A DNA stretch of 64,000 bases from Cichorium intybus (taxonomy: Eukaryota > Streptophyta > Magnoliopsida > Asterales > Asteraceae), in NCBI GenBank assembly GCA_023525715.1, contig CM042016.1:78475382-78539381 (forward strand), in the 5' to 3' direction. Below are positions 33,906 to 46,825 of this stretch, one piece after another. Below the pieces are notes generated by a model. It had not been told where the DNA came from, searched no databases, and saw nothing but the letters and a program-made list of their open reading frames with translations. Positions within the stretch are counted from its first letter, which is position 1; each line of letters opens with the position of its first letter. Made by a program: the position numbers and the translations under genes.

Positions 33906-35732
33906 TGTCACACCCTCAAACCGTATTGGCGGAATAGTTCAAGGGTGGGTGACTTCATGAACAATATCATAACAAAGTTACACAATAGTGAAATCAAAGT
34001 AAACAACCATCATAAATAATTGTAAAGGTTACATAGTTCAATGTATCATGTTTCGATTACAATTACAAATGATGACAAAATATGCAAAATGACGTCGTAA
34101 CGTCCCTTCAACCAAGCTTGTGGTTTACCTTTTTAGTTTCCTGAGAATACAAATAGTTGAAAAAGTGTCAATAATTAAGTTGGTGAGTTCATACCCCACA
34201 TTTTCATCTTTTCAAACATTTTTGGGGGAGAATAGAAGTTCCTTTACTATAAATGTTGTTTATTTCAAGTTATATATGTTTAAATGCTATATATGATGTT
34301 TTACACAAGTTTATAAAGTTAGTATTTGGGTAAAAATACCTTTGACATGAAATATGGATATATCTTTATAAGATGTTCATAATAATACATAATATGCTTG
34401 TATAAAAGTTACTAGACTATAATTAAAGTGTGTAAAAATGCTAGATCTTGAACAAAAATGTTATAAATGTGAATTTGGCTTGAAATATAAGTAGATCTAT
34501 GTATTTTGAACACTTTGACATATTAAGTTGTGTAAAAGTTACTAAACTACAAATAAAGTGTACAAAGATGCTAGATCTTGAATAAAAACGTTATAAAAAC
34601 GAAAACTAGTAAAAACTATGTTTTTATAAATAAAGGCACTATTCTCTAGCAAAAATGGTAATAATCAAGATATTATATTATTTTTGTGTGAAATATCTCA
34701 AAAGATAATACTTATAATCTTTGGACAAGTTGTTTCGCTATTATTCACAAAAATAAAGTTATTACGACGCAATTACTAAAAATAGACTATTATTGGAATA
34801 GTTTATGGACAAAAGGTTATTATGACATTTAAACATGATAAAATAATTATATAAAAATATATAATTATTTTACTTTACTATATTATCATGGGAAAAATAA
34901 TAATGAACGATTACAAGAGTTTTTATATACAAATCGTACGTAAACAAGTTGATTGGAATACATACATTTTTGTGAGATGAATCTTCACAGTACTTTTATA
35001 AGTACCTACTATAAGTCCTAAACATTTATATAACCAGAGTCACGGTAAGAGAGCGCGATATTTGAGTATAGATCTATACGGGGCTTGACAACCCCGCACC
35101 TGAGCTGCTAGCTACAGCTTGACCGGCAGGTCTGAGGTGTCCAAATGTCTAACAGTTCCGAGGTGTCCAAATGTCTAACAGTTCCGACGCCTGAAGAACG
35201 TCGCAGTAGGCCAACTAGTCACAGTATGGTTATATGGTATCTCACATGGGAAAATAATCAACTTAACATTTTTATAAATTGTTTACGTGGAAACACACAT
35301 TTCAAAGAAAGTACACTACAGTTTACATATTACATTTTAGTTTTTGGGATTTAAAGACTTGGAACATTTTATGAGAAAATATTGGATTTTCTTGGTTTTC
35401 AACACTATTGCTTACAAACAAAGGACATTTCTATACAGAAATCTTATGAACTCACCAACTTAATTGTTGACACTTTTTCAACTATTTGTATTCTCAGGAA
35501 ACTAAAAAGGTAAACCACAAGCTTGGTTGAAGGGACGTTACGACGTCATTTTGCATATTTTGTCATCATTTGTAATTGTAATCGAAACATGATACATTGA
35601 ACTATGTAACCTTTACAATTTTTTATGATGGTTGTTTACTTGGATTTCACTATTGTGTAACTTTGTTATGATATTGTTCATGAAGTCACCCACCCTTGAA
35701 CTATTCTGCCAATACGGTTTGAGGGTCTGACA
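33906..35732 (-). repeat. Foldback 5' LTR of G3: 287-bp inverted arms around an inverted 1253-bp LTR core
   Basis: Left arm 33906-34192 begins TGTCACACCCTCAAACC; right arm 35446-35732 is its reverse complement and ends GGTTTGAGGGTCTGACA. The centre (34193-35445) is LTR interior in the opposite orientation to the PBS-linked left arm, as shown by comparison with the normal LTR at 14142-15310. The switch points are ggtgagttcat (34182-34192) and atgaactcacc (35446-35456). The LTR 5' part (sense) is absent. Confidence 0.9.
35134..35185. repeat. 26-bp tandem duplication in G3 LTR core
   Basis: gaggtgtccaaatgtctaac plus six bases occurs twice head to tail; the other G3 LTR (near 14330-14370) has a single copy. 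Confidence 0.9.
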
Positions 35733-36640
35733 CTAGATTATGAGTTCTTAGATTCCAATGGTTTATAATGAGTTCCAGATGTTATATTGATTGAAATAAA
35801 TCAGTAGAAGCAATTAAAACTTGATAATTTCGGTTTTGGACCAAAAATGTGAAAAACGAGAAATTATAGAAATGGATGGATTCACCAATTCCATTGTTTA
35901 AAACTTGAAGTAAATAAATGGTTTTTGTCTTGAAACAATTCCCAGTGATTAAGTCGTGTATTAAGGGCTTAATAAGAGAAAATGGGAATTTGTAGCATAA
36001 AAATCAGACAAGGAGTCTGCTCAGCAACAGATCGCGTCGCGACCTCCTTGGGATCGGGTCGCGATCCTGCGCCTGCAGAAAATTGAACAAGTTTCTCCTG
36101 CCTTCTGTTATGGTTTGTTCCAATTTTGGGACTTGATGCTAAACTTGTCCGTTTGACCTCAAATTTTGAACATAGGTCTATTATGGTATGAGACTTCGTG
36201 GAAAATTGTCGGAATACGTATACGACCTCTCGAAAGTACTGTGGTAGAATACGTGTATTTCGGGAAAATGTATAATTTTTAGAAAGATGGTAAATGAAGG
36301 TTTATCATCTAAATATGATTTGAAATGTCTAATATGGACTCATGTGTATTTGAGTCAACTGAAATGGTTGTTAACCTATTATCGTTTGATATATAAATGA
36401 ATATATAGGTACGGGACAAGCGATTGTGGCATACACAAAAAGGCAAGGAACAACTGGAACTAGTTGTAGCAAGCATCAAGGTGAGTAATCTTAACTATAT
36501 CTAGTATGATATATATAATGTTTGCTTTGGTACTACTTGAAGTAGTTAAAAATGAGACGAGGGTCGAATGCCCAAATGTTATGTAGACATGATATTCGAT
36601 TGAGAATCCAAATGGTGCAGCCTTTTTGGCTATGATATTA
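35733..36640 (+). repeat. G2-family LTR, middle part (copy C)
   Basis: Starts ctagattatgag, equivalent to 13739 in copy B, runs in parallel through 14141-equivalent (36128) and continues to ggctatgatatta, where it meets copia C1. Homology to the G4 LTR (minus) supports the extension past 36130, e.g. caaggtgagtaatct near 36478. A 13-bp deletion distinguishes it from copy B. GC cassette at 36029-36078. Confidence 0.8.
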
Positions 36641-36950
36641 CTAATAACATATGATCCTATAGGGTCACACCAATAACAAGTTAGACACCAATTTGATTGT
36701 TTTATATAATGAATTTGATTTATTATCAAATGATATAATACTTGCAATTTGTTTTGAGAATTTTATAGAAAATAATAATTGTTCTAAGTAATAATTCATA
36801 TGAGATGAATTAATTTGAGAGTGTATATGATTATTTATATCATTTGATTGTTAGATGATTTAAATGATAAATATTTACCTCTTTTATTATTTTAAGTGTT
36901 AAAATAAAATTCACATGTATGTATAAATGTATATGTGTATATATAATTTA

Positions 36951-37017
<67 letters not shown>

Positions 37018-37747
37018 CAAAATATGAACATATATTTATATAAACATATACATGAGTATATATGTTAATTATAATTATATATATGTTTATATATGGATGA
37101 ATAAATAAAGAGGTTTAATAATCGAATGAAAAATTTATTATTTATAAACTTTTGATAAGACTTTATAAATAATAAAATAGAAGGAATCTTCTCTTTTTCA
37201 CCTAAAAACACGTCCACCACACACCAAGAAAGGTGTGTGGGCATGCTCCAACAAAACATGATGAAATTCCCTTGGTTTTAGAACTTTGACAACGGAAATT
37301 GTGAAGTAAGCATGCATAAATGGAAGGCTTGCATGCATTTTTGGTTGGGGTTCTCTACTTGGCCATTTTATCATGACATATACCTCTTCTAAGTGTTATA
37401 AAACTCTCTCATATCATCTCCTCACTTGGTGAAAATCGGATTTTACATCAAGCTTCAAAAGGGTGATAATTTGCAAGTAGAAGACTAGCATCTTCTTGGT
37501 GTTGCTAAGCTTGTTGGTGGATCAACTTTAGAGGGAACCTATTTTGGTTTCTTGCCATCAATATTTCATCTATATCAAGCTCAAGAACACATTGGTATGA
37601 TCTTGAACTCATCACTATGTTTGTTTTCATTTTATCTCTACATGCATGTAGCATGATCCTCTTGAAAAGTAATTCGTGTTCATCTTTTATGCTTCCGTTG
37701 CAAATTCATGTTTTTGAAACCTATGAAATGAACATGGATTTCCAACA
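36633..37747 (+). repeat. Left LTR of C1, 5' end missing
   Basis: Matches 44431-45487; ends TTCCAACA at 37747. Includes an AT run at about 36953-37011 that is much shorter in the right LTR (near 44757-44783). Confidence 0.93.
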
Positions 37748-39656
37748 ATTAGTATCAGTCCATAGCTATATTGCATGTTTATATAATGAGTTTATTTGGA
37801 TAAACTTGGTTTTTGGAACCCTTGAATGTTCATCTTCTTGAATGCAATGTTTATGCATGGCTTCTTTGGCAACATGCAAGTATAAATTCTATGCTTTTAT
37901 GTAACCAACTAAATTTAATGTTTGCATCCATTTGGTTACATAAATGTTTCCTTAGAAAAACAAAGTGTTGATTTTCTTATGATTTTATGTGATAAAATGG
38001 TGCATAAACAAGCCAAGGACCATGTGTTGCATGTTTTGTGTTTAAATTCGATATGGTTGTAATCTATTCTTTTATTCAAATGGTTTGTAATAATAATTAG
38101 TTATTTCTTTCTTTTATTCCTTTTGTAAGTATTAGAATAGTTGTATTTTATATCTTTTACAAAATGTAACAAAAGAAGGAACAAGAGAGAAAACCATGAG
38201 AAGCAACACCAAGAACTTGCAACGAATTTCCTGCGCTCCTGCTGTCCATTTTTGAATCTGTTTTGGGGCCCAAAATAAATTCATATCTTGATGTTTTGAT
38301 GCTATACTTGTTACTAACTATAATATCTAGTATATACAAGTAGTGTTGGCAAGTATGTGCATCATTATCATCAAGAATGAAGTCAAGAAAGCTCCAAAAC
38401 CTCCTGTTTTGGCTGCTGCTGTTCGGACCTGTTTGGAGGCTTTAAAAAATTTCATATCTCATGCCAAGGTACCAAGAAAGGGTGGTACAAGTGTCATTTG
38501 ATGATACAAGAAGATTGGCAAAGTTGTAGCTCAATTAAAGATCATTTGGATGAATTTTTGGTCACCTTTTGTCCCTAGGAATGGACTTGATATTTCATGT
38601 ATGGCTCACATGAAATATCAAATTAGTTGGCTTGTGTTTATGCACCCATGCATGCATGTGATGATTGAATGTTTTATTATTTTATGTTGTGGATGAAAAT
38701 AAGATTTTGCATGCTAGACAACCTAGATAATTAAACATAATCATCAAGGAGTTTGTAATTTTCAAATTGATATTTAAAACAGAAGATGTGCTATGATTGG
38801 TTTTATTAAAAATGGGTTTTGTTATAAAACCTATAAAATTCAAGATTTGAAAATTAATGAAATGAATAAAATGGAGATTTTATGAATTCTTACAAACTCC
38901 AACCCTAAGTAATAATGGTAATTATTTAGGATTAAAATTGGTTCTTATGTATGTGATCAAACTCAAACTTAATATTGGATATTAATTAAACTTGACCACA
39001 AACAAAGAATTAATAAAATGGAGATTTTATAATTAAAGGAACCAATTAACAAAATAAGATTTTAATGGTACCATGTTCATTGGATGCATGCAACCTACAT
39101 GATACCATATGTTTTTCAAAATTAGAATTGTAAAACATACAAATCCCTTTCGAAATACAAATCGATGACGTCCCTCTTAAAGACACTCATGTATCACTTG
39201 TATATCCTTGTGGGATAAAGGTCACCTAACCACTTGGAGTTTTCTTGTGATACAAGACGTAGCTTTGCAATATTGATGGGATAAAGGATACCTAACCATT
39301 GATAGTTGTCAAAACTACACGTCCATTTAAGTGTGATGATTTGTTTGGAAGTCTTTTGTGATAAAGGTCACCTAAGCATTAGAAATCCAAGGCATAGATG
39401 GGATCAAACATGCCAAACTTATAAATGTTATAATGGGATCCCATACCTCTAGAAATTATATTTGGATATAATTGGTAAATCGTTACCTACCTTGTTGATT
39501 CGAATAGGCGGGATAAAGGATACCTAACCGCTTGTTCGTATTGCAACATGGATTCTAGACCTTAATCAATTAAAGTTTATGAAACAAGAAAGGGTATTAT
39601 TTATTAAGGACTTAATATCATAAATTGTTAAATTGAACCTTGTTAAAATTTTGTAG
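37748..39656 (+). other. C1 leader, no gene
   Basis: 1.9 kb between LTR and gag start. No coding signal. It contains PBS-like attagtatcag at 37747-37758 (usual ttggtatcag, two changes) and the spaced repeat listed at 39212-39531. Confidence 0.6.
39212..39531. repeat. Four spaced copies of a 22-bp word in C1 leader
   Basis: gggataaaggtcacctaac or close variants occur at 39212, 39278, 39358 and 39510. Spacing varies (66, 80 and 152 bp), so it is not a simple tandem array. Confidence 0.85.
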
Positions 39657-41690
39657 ATGGCACCAAACGCAACAAACCCAGCTCCTAACAAAATTCATTA
39701 CGGTCTCTCCTTGAGGGAGAAAAACTTAACCACACCAACTTCTTGGATTGGTACCGTAGTGTGAGAATAGTTCTCAAACAGGAAAAGAAAGAATGTGTTC
39801 TCAATGAACCACTTCCTAAAGAGCCCCCTGTCACTCCTAAGCCTGCACACGATGCATGGCTTAAAAAGATGGATGATTCCATTGATGCATCATGTCTCAT
39901 GTTGGAAACCATGATTCCTGACCTTCAGAAGGACTTAGAGAATCATTCAGCCTATGACATGATAAATCAATTGAAGGAAATGTTCCAAAAACTTGCAAGG
40001 ACAGAAAGGTTCGAAACTGTTCGGGCTTTCCATGCTTGTAAGATGGAGGATGGACAGACGATCAGCTCTTATGTGCTCAAAATGAAGAGTCACATTGATC
40101 ATTTGGCACGTCTTGGAGTTGTGATGACTGAAGATCTTGCAACGGATATGATCCTTAACTCCTTGACAAAGTCTTTTGATCCCTTTGTCATGAACTATAA
40201 CATGAATGGTTTGAACAAGACTATCCCGGAATTGCATGGGATGCTAATTACCGTGGAGAAAAATCTGCCCAAGAAAACCACTCAAGTTGTCATGATCAAG
40301 GAAGGTGGTACAAAGAGGACTAAACCTGATCACCCCATGAACTCCAAGGGTAAAGGGAAGGCAAAGTTTGTCAAAGGAAAGGGCAAGAAAGTTGTCCAAC
40401 CATCCCGTCCACCCTAGAAGAAGGCAAAGGTAGCCAAAGAAGACGCGTGCTTTGAATGTGGCAAAGTTGGGCATTGGAAAAGAAACTGCCCTACTTACCT
40501 TGCGGAGTTGAAGAAGAAGAAGGCCGGGGAGGGCACTTCAGGTATCTATGTGATAGATCTAGAGCTTTATAATTTATCTCCTAACACCTGGGTATTTGAT
40601 ACTGGTTGTGGAACTCACATTTGTAATATGTTACAGGGGTTCAAAAGCAGTAGGCGACTGAAGGTGAACGAGGTAGTACTCTGTGTTGGAAACAGTGCAA
40701 GAGTTGCGGTGGATTCAATTAGAAATTTTGATTTGTTACTACCAAATGGCTTGTATTTGACATTAACGAATGTTTATTATGTTCCTAGCTTGACTAGGAA
40801 TATTATTTCAGTTGCTAAGTTAAGACAATCTGGTTTTAATCGTTGTTTTATGAATGATGATATTTGTGTTTCTTAAAACAATGTATTCTATTTCGAGGCT
40901 AGGCCTTTGAATGAAATTTATGAAATAAACCTTGATTGTAATACTAACCATAGCTCTATATACCACACTTTCACCAAGATACCCAAATGTGATTTGAGTC
41001 AAACCTATCTATGGCATTGTCGCTTTGGGCATATAAACAAGAAACGCATATCCCAACTTCAAAAGAGTGGACTTTTGAAGGAAAATGAGAATGACTCATT
41101 TGATATATGTAAATCTTGTTTACATGGCAAGATGACTAAAACTCCTTTCTCGGGAACCAATGAGAGGGCAAAGGACTTGTTAGGAATCATACATACGGAT
41201 GTATGTGGTCCTTTCAAGCCAATGTCTAGATATGGTGAAAGATATTTCATCACCTTCACTGACGACTTTAGTCGTTATGGATATGTTTATTTAATTAAAC
41301 ATAAACATGAGGCGTTTGAAATGTTCAAAATATTTCAAAGTGAAGTGGAAAATCAACTCAACAAAACAATTAAAGTTCTTCGTTCCGATAGAGGAGGTGA
41401 GTACTTAAGTTCAAACTTTATGGATCATCTTAAGACTTGTGGAATTGTTTCACAACTTACTCCACCTGGAACACCATAACATAATGGTGTATCTGAGAGG
41501 CGGAATCGAACACTATTGGATATGGTTCGATCCATGATGAGTAGAAGTAATCTACCTTTATCATTTTGGGGTTATGCCTTACAAACAGTCGCTCGTCTCC
41601 TAAACATGGCACCTACTAAGAAGGTAGATAAAACACCTTATGAGATATGGCATGGAAAGGTTCCATCTTTATCCTATCTCAAATATGGGG
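39657..41690 (+). pseudogene. C1 gag, protease and integrase, broken
   Basis: ATG at 39657 (MAPNATNPAPNK) in one frame, then after a frameshift before 39743 one frame runs to 41690. Gag helices (DWYRSVRIVLKQEKK, YDMINQLKEMFQ), zinc knuckle CFECGKVGHWKRNC (about 40451-40492), protease WVFDTGCGTHIC (about 40590), integrase LWHCRFGHINKKR, CKSCLHGKM, TDDFSRYGY, LRSDRGGEY and HNGVSERRN. Three in-frame stops (40415-40417, 40874-40876, 41477-41479) all replace residues normally encoded by Gln codons. A frameshift at about 41690 leads to SNKLEPHSTKCIFVGYP. Confidence 0.88.
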
Positions 41691-42181
41691 ATGTGAAGCT
41701 TATGTTAGACAAGAAGCTTCAAACAAACTAGAACCCCATTCAACTAAGTGTATCTTTGTAGGGTATCCGAAAGATTGTCTTGGATACTACTTCTACAATC
41801 CCATAGAGAATAAGATATATATATATATATATATCTCGAAAAGCTGAATTCCTAGAAAACAAGTTTCTGATGGAAAAGGCTAGTGGGAGGTTTGTGGAAC
41901 TTGAGGAAATTCAGGAACCACAGCCTGATACACAAGAAATTGGATCTAGCATTCAACAAGAGGTTGTTGAACCTGAACAAACTGTTGATCGGGAACAACT
42001 TGTAACACAAGATGTTCACAGATCTGGTAGGGTTTGATTTGAACCTGAAAGGTATGGTTACCTAATGATGGAAGAGGAATGTTATACGATAGATTCTGAT
42101 GAACCCGTCAACTACCAGAGTGCGATGTCATTTCCTGAATCTGATAAATGGCTTGAAGCCATGAACACAGAGATGTAATCC

Positions 42182-42787
42182 ATGCACGATAACCAAGTAT
42201 GGGACTTGGTTAATCTTCCCACCAATTGTAAGACCGTTGGGAACAAGCGGGTTTTCAAGAAGAAAACCGACGTGGATGGAAATGTTCACACTTTTAAGGC
42301 AAGACTTGTCGCTAAAGGATACTCACAAACTCATGGTATTGACTATGATGAGACCTTTTCACCGGTGGCAATGATCAAGTCGATTAGGATACTCTTTGCC
42401 ATAGCCACATACTATGATTATGAGATATGGCAAATGGATGTCAAGACCGCTTTCCTTAATGGACACTTATTGGAAGATGTTTATATGGATCAACCTGAAG
42501 GTTTTGTTGATCCCAAGTATCTAAGTAAAGTATGCAAGCTTAAGAGATCTATCTATGGATTAAAGCAAGCGTCTCGAACATGGAACATCCGTTTTGATGA
42601 AAAGATCACAAATTTTGGATTCATTAAAAATGAGGATGACTCCTGTGTTTACAAGAAAGCTGGTGGGAGCATAGTCATATTCCTAGTATTGTGTGTAGAT
42701 GACATACTTCTATTTGGAAATGACATCTCAACCTTAAAAGGTGTCAAAACGTTTCTTCAGATAGATCTAAGAGACTTATTGGTCTAA
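42182..42787 (+). pseudogene. C1 reverse transcriptase
   Basis: Same frame is open from about 42038, between stops at 42035-42037 and 42176-42178 that interrupt it. Copia RT blocks: VFKKKTDVDGNVHTFKARLV, GIDYDETFSPV, WQMDVKTAFLNGHL, KLKRSIYGLKQASR and the active site LCVDDILLFGND. A frameshift with deletion at about 42757 removes the segment between the palm and the LIGLSQSVYLDQ block. No chromodomain, as expected for copia. Confidence 0.88.
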
Positions 42788-42813
42788 GCCAAAGTGTATA
42801 TCTTGATCAAATC

Positions 42814-43590
42814 TTGAAAAGGTTTAAGATGCAAGACACCAAAAGAGGATTCTTGCCAATACCGCATGGTACCATCCTAAGTAAGTCTCAGTACCCAAGC
42901 ACTAGGGCTGAACTTGAAAGGATGAAACATGACCCATATGCTTCTGCAATTGGGTCCATCATGTATGCCATGTTATGCACTAGGCCCGACGTCTCATGTG
43001 CCTTAAGCATGACTAGTAGGTATCAACAGAACCTAGGTGAAGCCCACTGGACTGCTGTAAAGAACATTCTTAAGTACTTGAGAAGAACTAAAGACATGTT
43101 CTTAGTCTACGGAGGTTTGGAAGAAAGCTTGAAGGTAAAGGGTTACACTGACGCAAGCTTCCAAACAGATAGGGACGATTCTAGATCTCAATCTGGGTAT
43201 GTATTTATCTTAAATGGAGGAGCCGTGTCTTGGAAGAGTTCCAAACAAGAAGTGATTGCACAATCCACTAAGGAATCAGAATACGTTGCTGCTTCGGAAG
43301 CTGCTCAAGAAGCTGTCTGGATGAGAAAATTCATTGAAGATCTAGGGGTTGTTCCTTCCATTCGGGACCCTAGAGAAATCTTCTGTGATAATCTAGGTGC
43401 CATAGCTCAAGCAAAGGAACCTAGATCGCATCAAAAGACCAAACACATTCACCGAAGGTATAATTACATACGACATGAAGTTAAGAATGGTGAAATAAGT
43501 ATTCACAAGGTTCATACTGATCAGAATTTGGTAGACCATTCACGAAGCCTTTACCCCAAGCTAAGCATGAAAGTCACGCTAAGGGTATAG
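42814..43590 (+). pseudogene. C1 RNase H
   Basis: 258 codons with DPYASAIGSIMYAMLCTRPD, VKGYTDASFQTD, SGYVFILNGGAVSWKSSKQ, STKESEYVAASEAAQEAVWM and IFCDNLGAIAQAKEPRSHQK, the copia RNase H order, followed by KTKHIHRRYNYIRHEV. The last 20 residues are out of frame compared with the family (normally DPFTKPLP), so the C-terminus is altered. It digests the RNA strand during cDNA synthesis in intact elements. Confidence 0.88.
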
Positions 43591-44385
43591 GACTTCGTTT
43601 TTCTAATGAATGGATTTGATTTGTGTTTAGTGTTTTATGAATATGAAACTATGTAAACAAAATTATTATGTGATACATGTGACGTGATGTTTCATTCATA
43701 ATTTTGTGTTTATATTAGCATATTTAATCCTTGAATAATTTAATTATTCTAAATGTCCATAGTCGATCATAGTTGTGGGAGAAACTGCGAAGTAAGACTA
43801 ATATGAATTGGATTGGTTGACTTTTATTGGTAAAAGTAGCAAAAGGTTGCAACCAAATTCATAGGTACTTGTCAGTGAACAAGTATTGGACTTGACCCGT
43901 TTCAAGATCACTCCATGGATCATTGTCATAAGTGATTCTTGAATAAAGGTATTATCATTGTATCCTTAGACCTGAGATACATATTTGGAACTCAAATGTA
44001 GGGAATGCTATCTTTGATATGGTTCATCGTTGTTCTTGAAAAATAGACAACCATAAAGGCCATACTCATGTATAGTACTAACTATATGAGGGGCGTATGT
44101 AGTCAAGACGGGATTTGTTCCTCTTATGTGTTGAGAGTTAGACATCTAAGGCGCCTAATTAAAAGTTGAACATAAAATGAGAATGATTGAGATCCATGTC
44201 TCATGTTCAACATGATGTCTGAGACAAAGGGATAATTGATAGATAACCTCGTACATCAATTAGAGCCTTAAGCTTCTGAAGAATTGGATGTTGTTGAATG
44301 GCATTATGTCATGTGTTATTGGGGGCAGTCAAGTGTTGCTAGACATTTACCACTGTCGATATCATTCAATGATGCAACCTTGTTC
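43591..44385 (+). other. C1 3' untranslated region, no gene
   Basis: Non-coding stretch between RNase H and PPT; no recognisable protein. Confidence 0.6.
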
Positions 44386-44396
44386 AAGTGGGAGAT
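44386..44396 (+). other. Polypurine tract of C1
   Basis: aagtgggagat next to the LTR start TGTTAGTTC at 44397, the usual copia form. Confidence 0.85.
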
Positions 44397-45487
44397 TGTT
44401 AGTTCTATATGCCCAAGGATGATCATAAAATGATATTACTAATAACATATGATCCTATAGGGTCACACCAATAACAAGTTAGACACCAATTTTATTGTTT
44501 GATATAATGAATTTGATTTATTATCAAATGATATAATACTTGCAATTTGTTTTGAAAATTATTATTTTATGGAAAATAATAATTGTTCTAAGTAATAATT
44601 ATATGAGATGAATTAATTTGAGAGTGTATATGATTATTTATATCATTTGATTGTTAGATGATTTAAATGATAAATATTTACCTCTTTATTATTTTAAGTG
44701 TTAAAATAAAATTCACATGTATGTATAAATGTATATGTGTATATATAATTTATGAAATATACATATATGTATATATATATATATAAATACATAATATGAA
44801 CATATATTTATATAAACATATACATGAGTATATATGTTAATTATAATTATATATATGTTTATATATGGATGAATAAATAAAGAGGTTTAATAATCGAATG
44901 AAAAATTTATTATTTATAAACTTTTGATAAGACTTTATAAATAATAAAAGAGAAGGAATCTTCTCTTTTTTCACCTAAAAAACACGTCCACCACACACCA
45001 AAAAAGGTGTGTGGGCATGCTCCAACAAAACATGATGAGATTCCCTTGGTTTTAGAACTCTGACCATGGATATTGTGAAGTAAGCATGCATAAATGGAAG
45101 GCTTGCATGCATTTTTGGTTGGGGTTCTCTACTTGGCCGAAAACTCTCTCATATCATCTCCTCACTTGGTGAAAATCGGATTTTACATCAAGCTTCAAAA
45201 GGGTGATAATTTGCAAGTAGAAGACTAGCATCTTCTTGGTGTTGCTAAGCTTGTTGGTGGATCAACATTAGAGGGAACCAATTTTGGTTTCTTGCCATCA
45301 ATATTTCATTTATATCAAGCTCAAGAACACATTGGTATGATCTTTAACTCATCACTATGTTTGTTTTCATTTTATCTCTACATGCATGTAGCATGATCCT
45401 CTTGAAAAGAAATTCGTGTTCATCTTTTATGCTTCCGTTGCAAATTCAAGTTTTTGAAACCTATGAAATGAACATGGATTTCCAACA
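44397..45487 (+). repeat. Right LTR of C1, 1091 bp
   Basis: TGTTAGTTCTATATGCCC to TTCCAACA. Next to it begins antisense copia gag of C2. Confidence 0.95.
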
Positions 45488-45845
45488 CAGCCTACATCCA
45501 AATAATGCTTTCATGACTTTGAATCGTTCCCATTTAACATGCTCTTGGATCATGTCCTTAAGCCGGTTAATCATGTCAAAATACCAAGACCCCATAATAT
45601 TATTTGAAGCTCGGGAATCATAGTGTCTAACATGAAACGAGCAACCTTATTCGAATCATTTAGACGTCTAAGATGATCGACCGTCTATTTCAGCACTAGT
45701 GGATCTGGCTGGATAATCCATAGGAATTTGTTCCTCAATCGTATAAAGTTTTCCCTCGACATTGTGTACTCTTCTCAAGTTCTGGAACCAACACGCATAA
45801 TCTATGCCGTTGAACTTACTTTGATCAAGGAAGCCACGCAGTAAA
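45488..45845 (-). pseudogene. C2 gag N-terminal fragment
   Basis: The minus strand reads LDQSKFNGIDYACWFQNLRR then VHNVEGKLYTIEEQIPMDYP and, after two stops, IMGSWYFDMINRLKDMIQ, matching the layout of the C1 gag start (DWYRSVRIVLKQEKK ... MINQLKEMFQ). Interrupted at 45488. Confidence 0.7.
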
Positions 45846-46744
45846 AAAAATTGTAACTTTCAAACTTTCTTTAGTTGACATCTAAAATAGAGTTTTGTTT
45901 AGTTTGATTAACCCTTAATAAATTAATTACCCATAAAATTATTTTACTTAAGGCTAAAATCCATAGTTCGCTTCTGGTGGAGAAGAGGTATGCCGTAGTC
46001 ACCCCCAGAAGTTATTTAGGTAGGTAATACTCTTTTGCCAACTTCAATCTCTATGAAGTTTCTAGATCTTTTGGGATTCATTGAATCTGATCAATGACAT
46101 GTTTAATCCCATCATGCTCATCCTCTCTACCGTGACGGGTATGCCGCGGATCAAGGGTTTGGATGTTAAATCGACCACGAAGGACCCACGTGACACCCGA
46201 CCCATGATTCATGAGTTATCGCGAGTATCACATCATTTTGGCCGAGTCCAATCCGACGCGTTGGCTATAGCACTTCCCACGCCGGAAGGGCCCGGTTAAA
46301 TCAGTGGTTCTTTGTGGGTAGCATAAGATTCATGTTTTCATAAAATTGGATTTCGTTTCGTTAAGTTAAAACCTTTTAACTTTCTTTTGGCAAAATGGTC
46401 TTTTAAACTTTTAAAATCCGTCTTACAATTGCCAACGATTTTTGAAAAACGTGTTAACAACTTTTAACAATCTTGTTTTGCATATATCATTATTGTTAAA
46501 ACACTTTAACCTTTTAATTGGCAAAAATGGTCAATTTAAACATTTTAAACCAGTTTGAAATGGCAATTTACTTTAGAAAAATTCTATTAACTTTTAACAA
46601 TTTTTACTTCTGTATTTTCAGTAATACTTTTATCTTGAAACACTGTCATATCAAATCCTTTCGGTAACTCCACTCGATAAAATGCGACATGCAGTGAGGG
46701 TGGTAAGCAATAAATACTATTAAAAAACCTCCCTCATTAGGAAT

Positions 46745-46825
<81 letters not shown>

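Larger units (their letters stand above)
36633..45487 (+). mobile_element. Ty1/copia retrotransposon C1
   Basis: Direct LTRs (36633-37747 and 44397-45487), a degenerate PBS-like attagtatcag after the left LTR, one gag-pol frame in copia order (gag, protease, integrase, RT, RNase H) and a PPT before the right LTR. The left LTR lacks about the first 34 bases and joins copy C through shared tgatatta. No target duplication can be tested. Pol has frameshifts and stops, so it is inactive. Confidence 0.92.

Noticed and set aside
33906..35732. Mutator-like or foldback DNA transposon with 287-bp terminal inverted repeats
   Set aside because: The left arm is joined to a retroviral PBS and the core is LTR sequence of G3; no target duplication at the arm ends.
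46081..46299. 72-codon plus-strand frame (MNLINDMFNPIMLIL...)
   Set aside because: In the C2 leader, opposite in strand to the element, with no recognisable domain or conserved start context.
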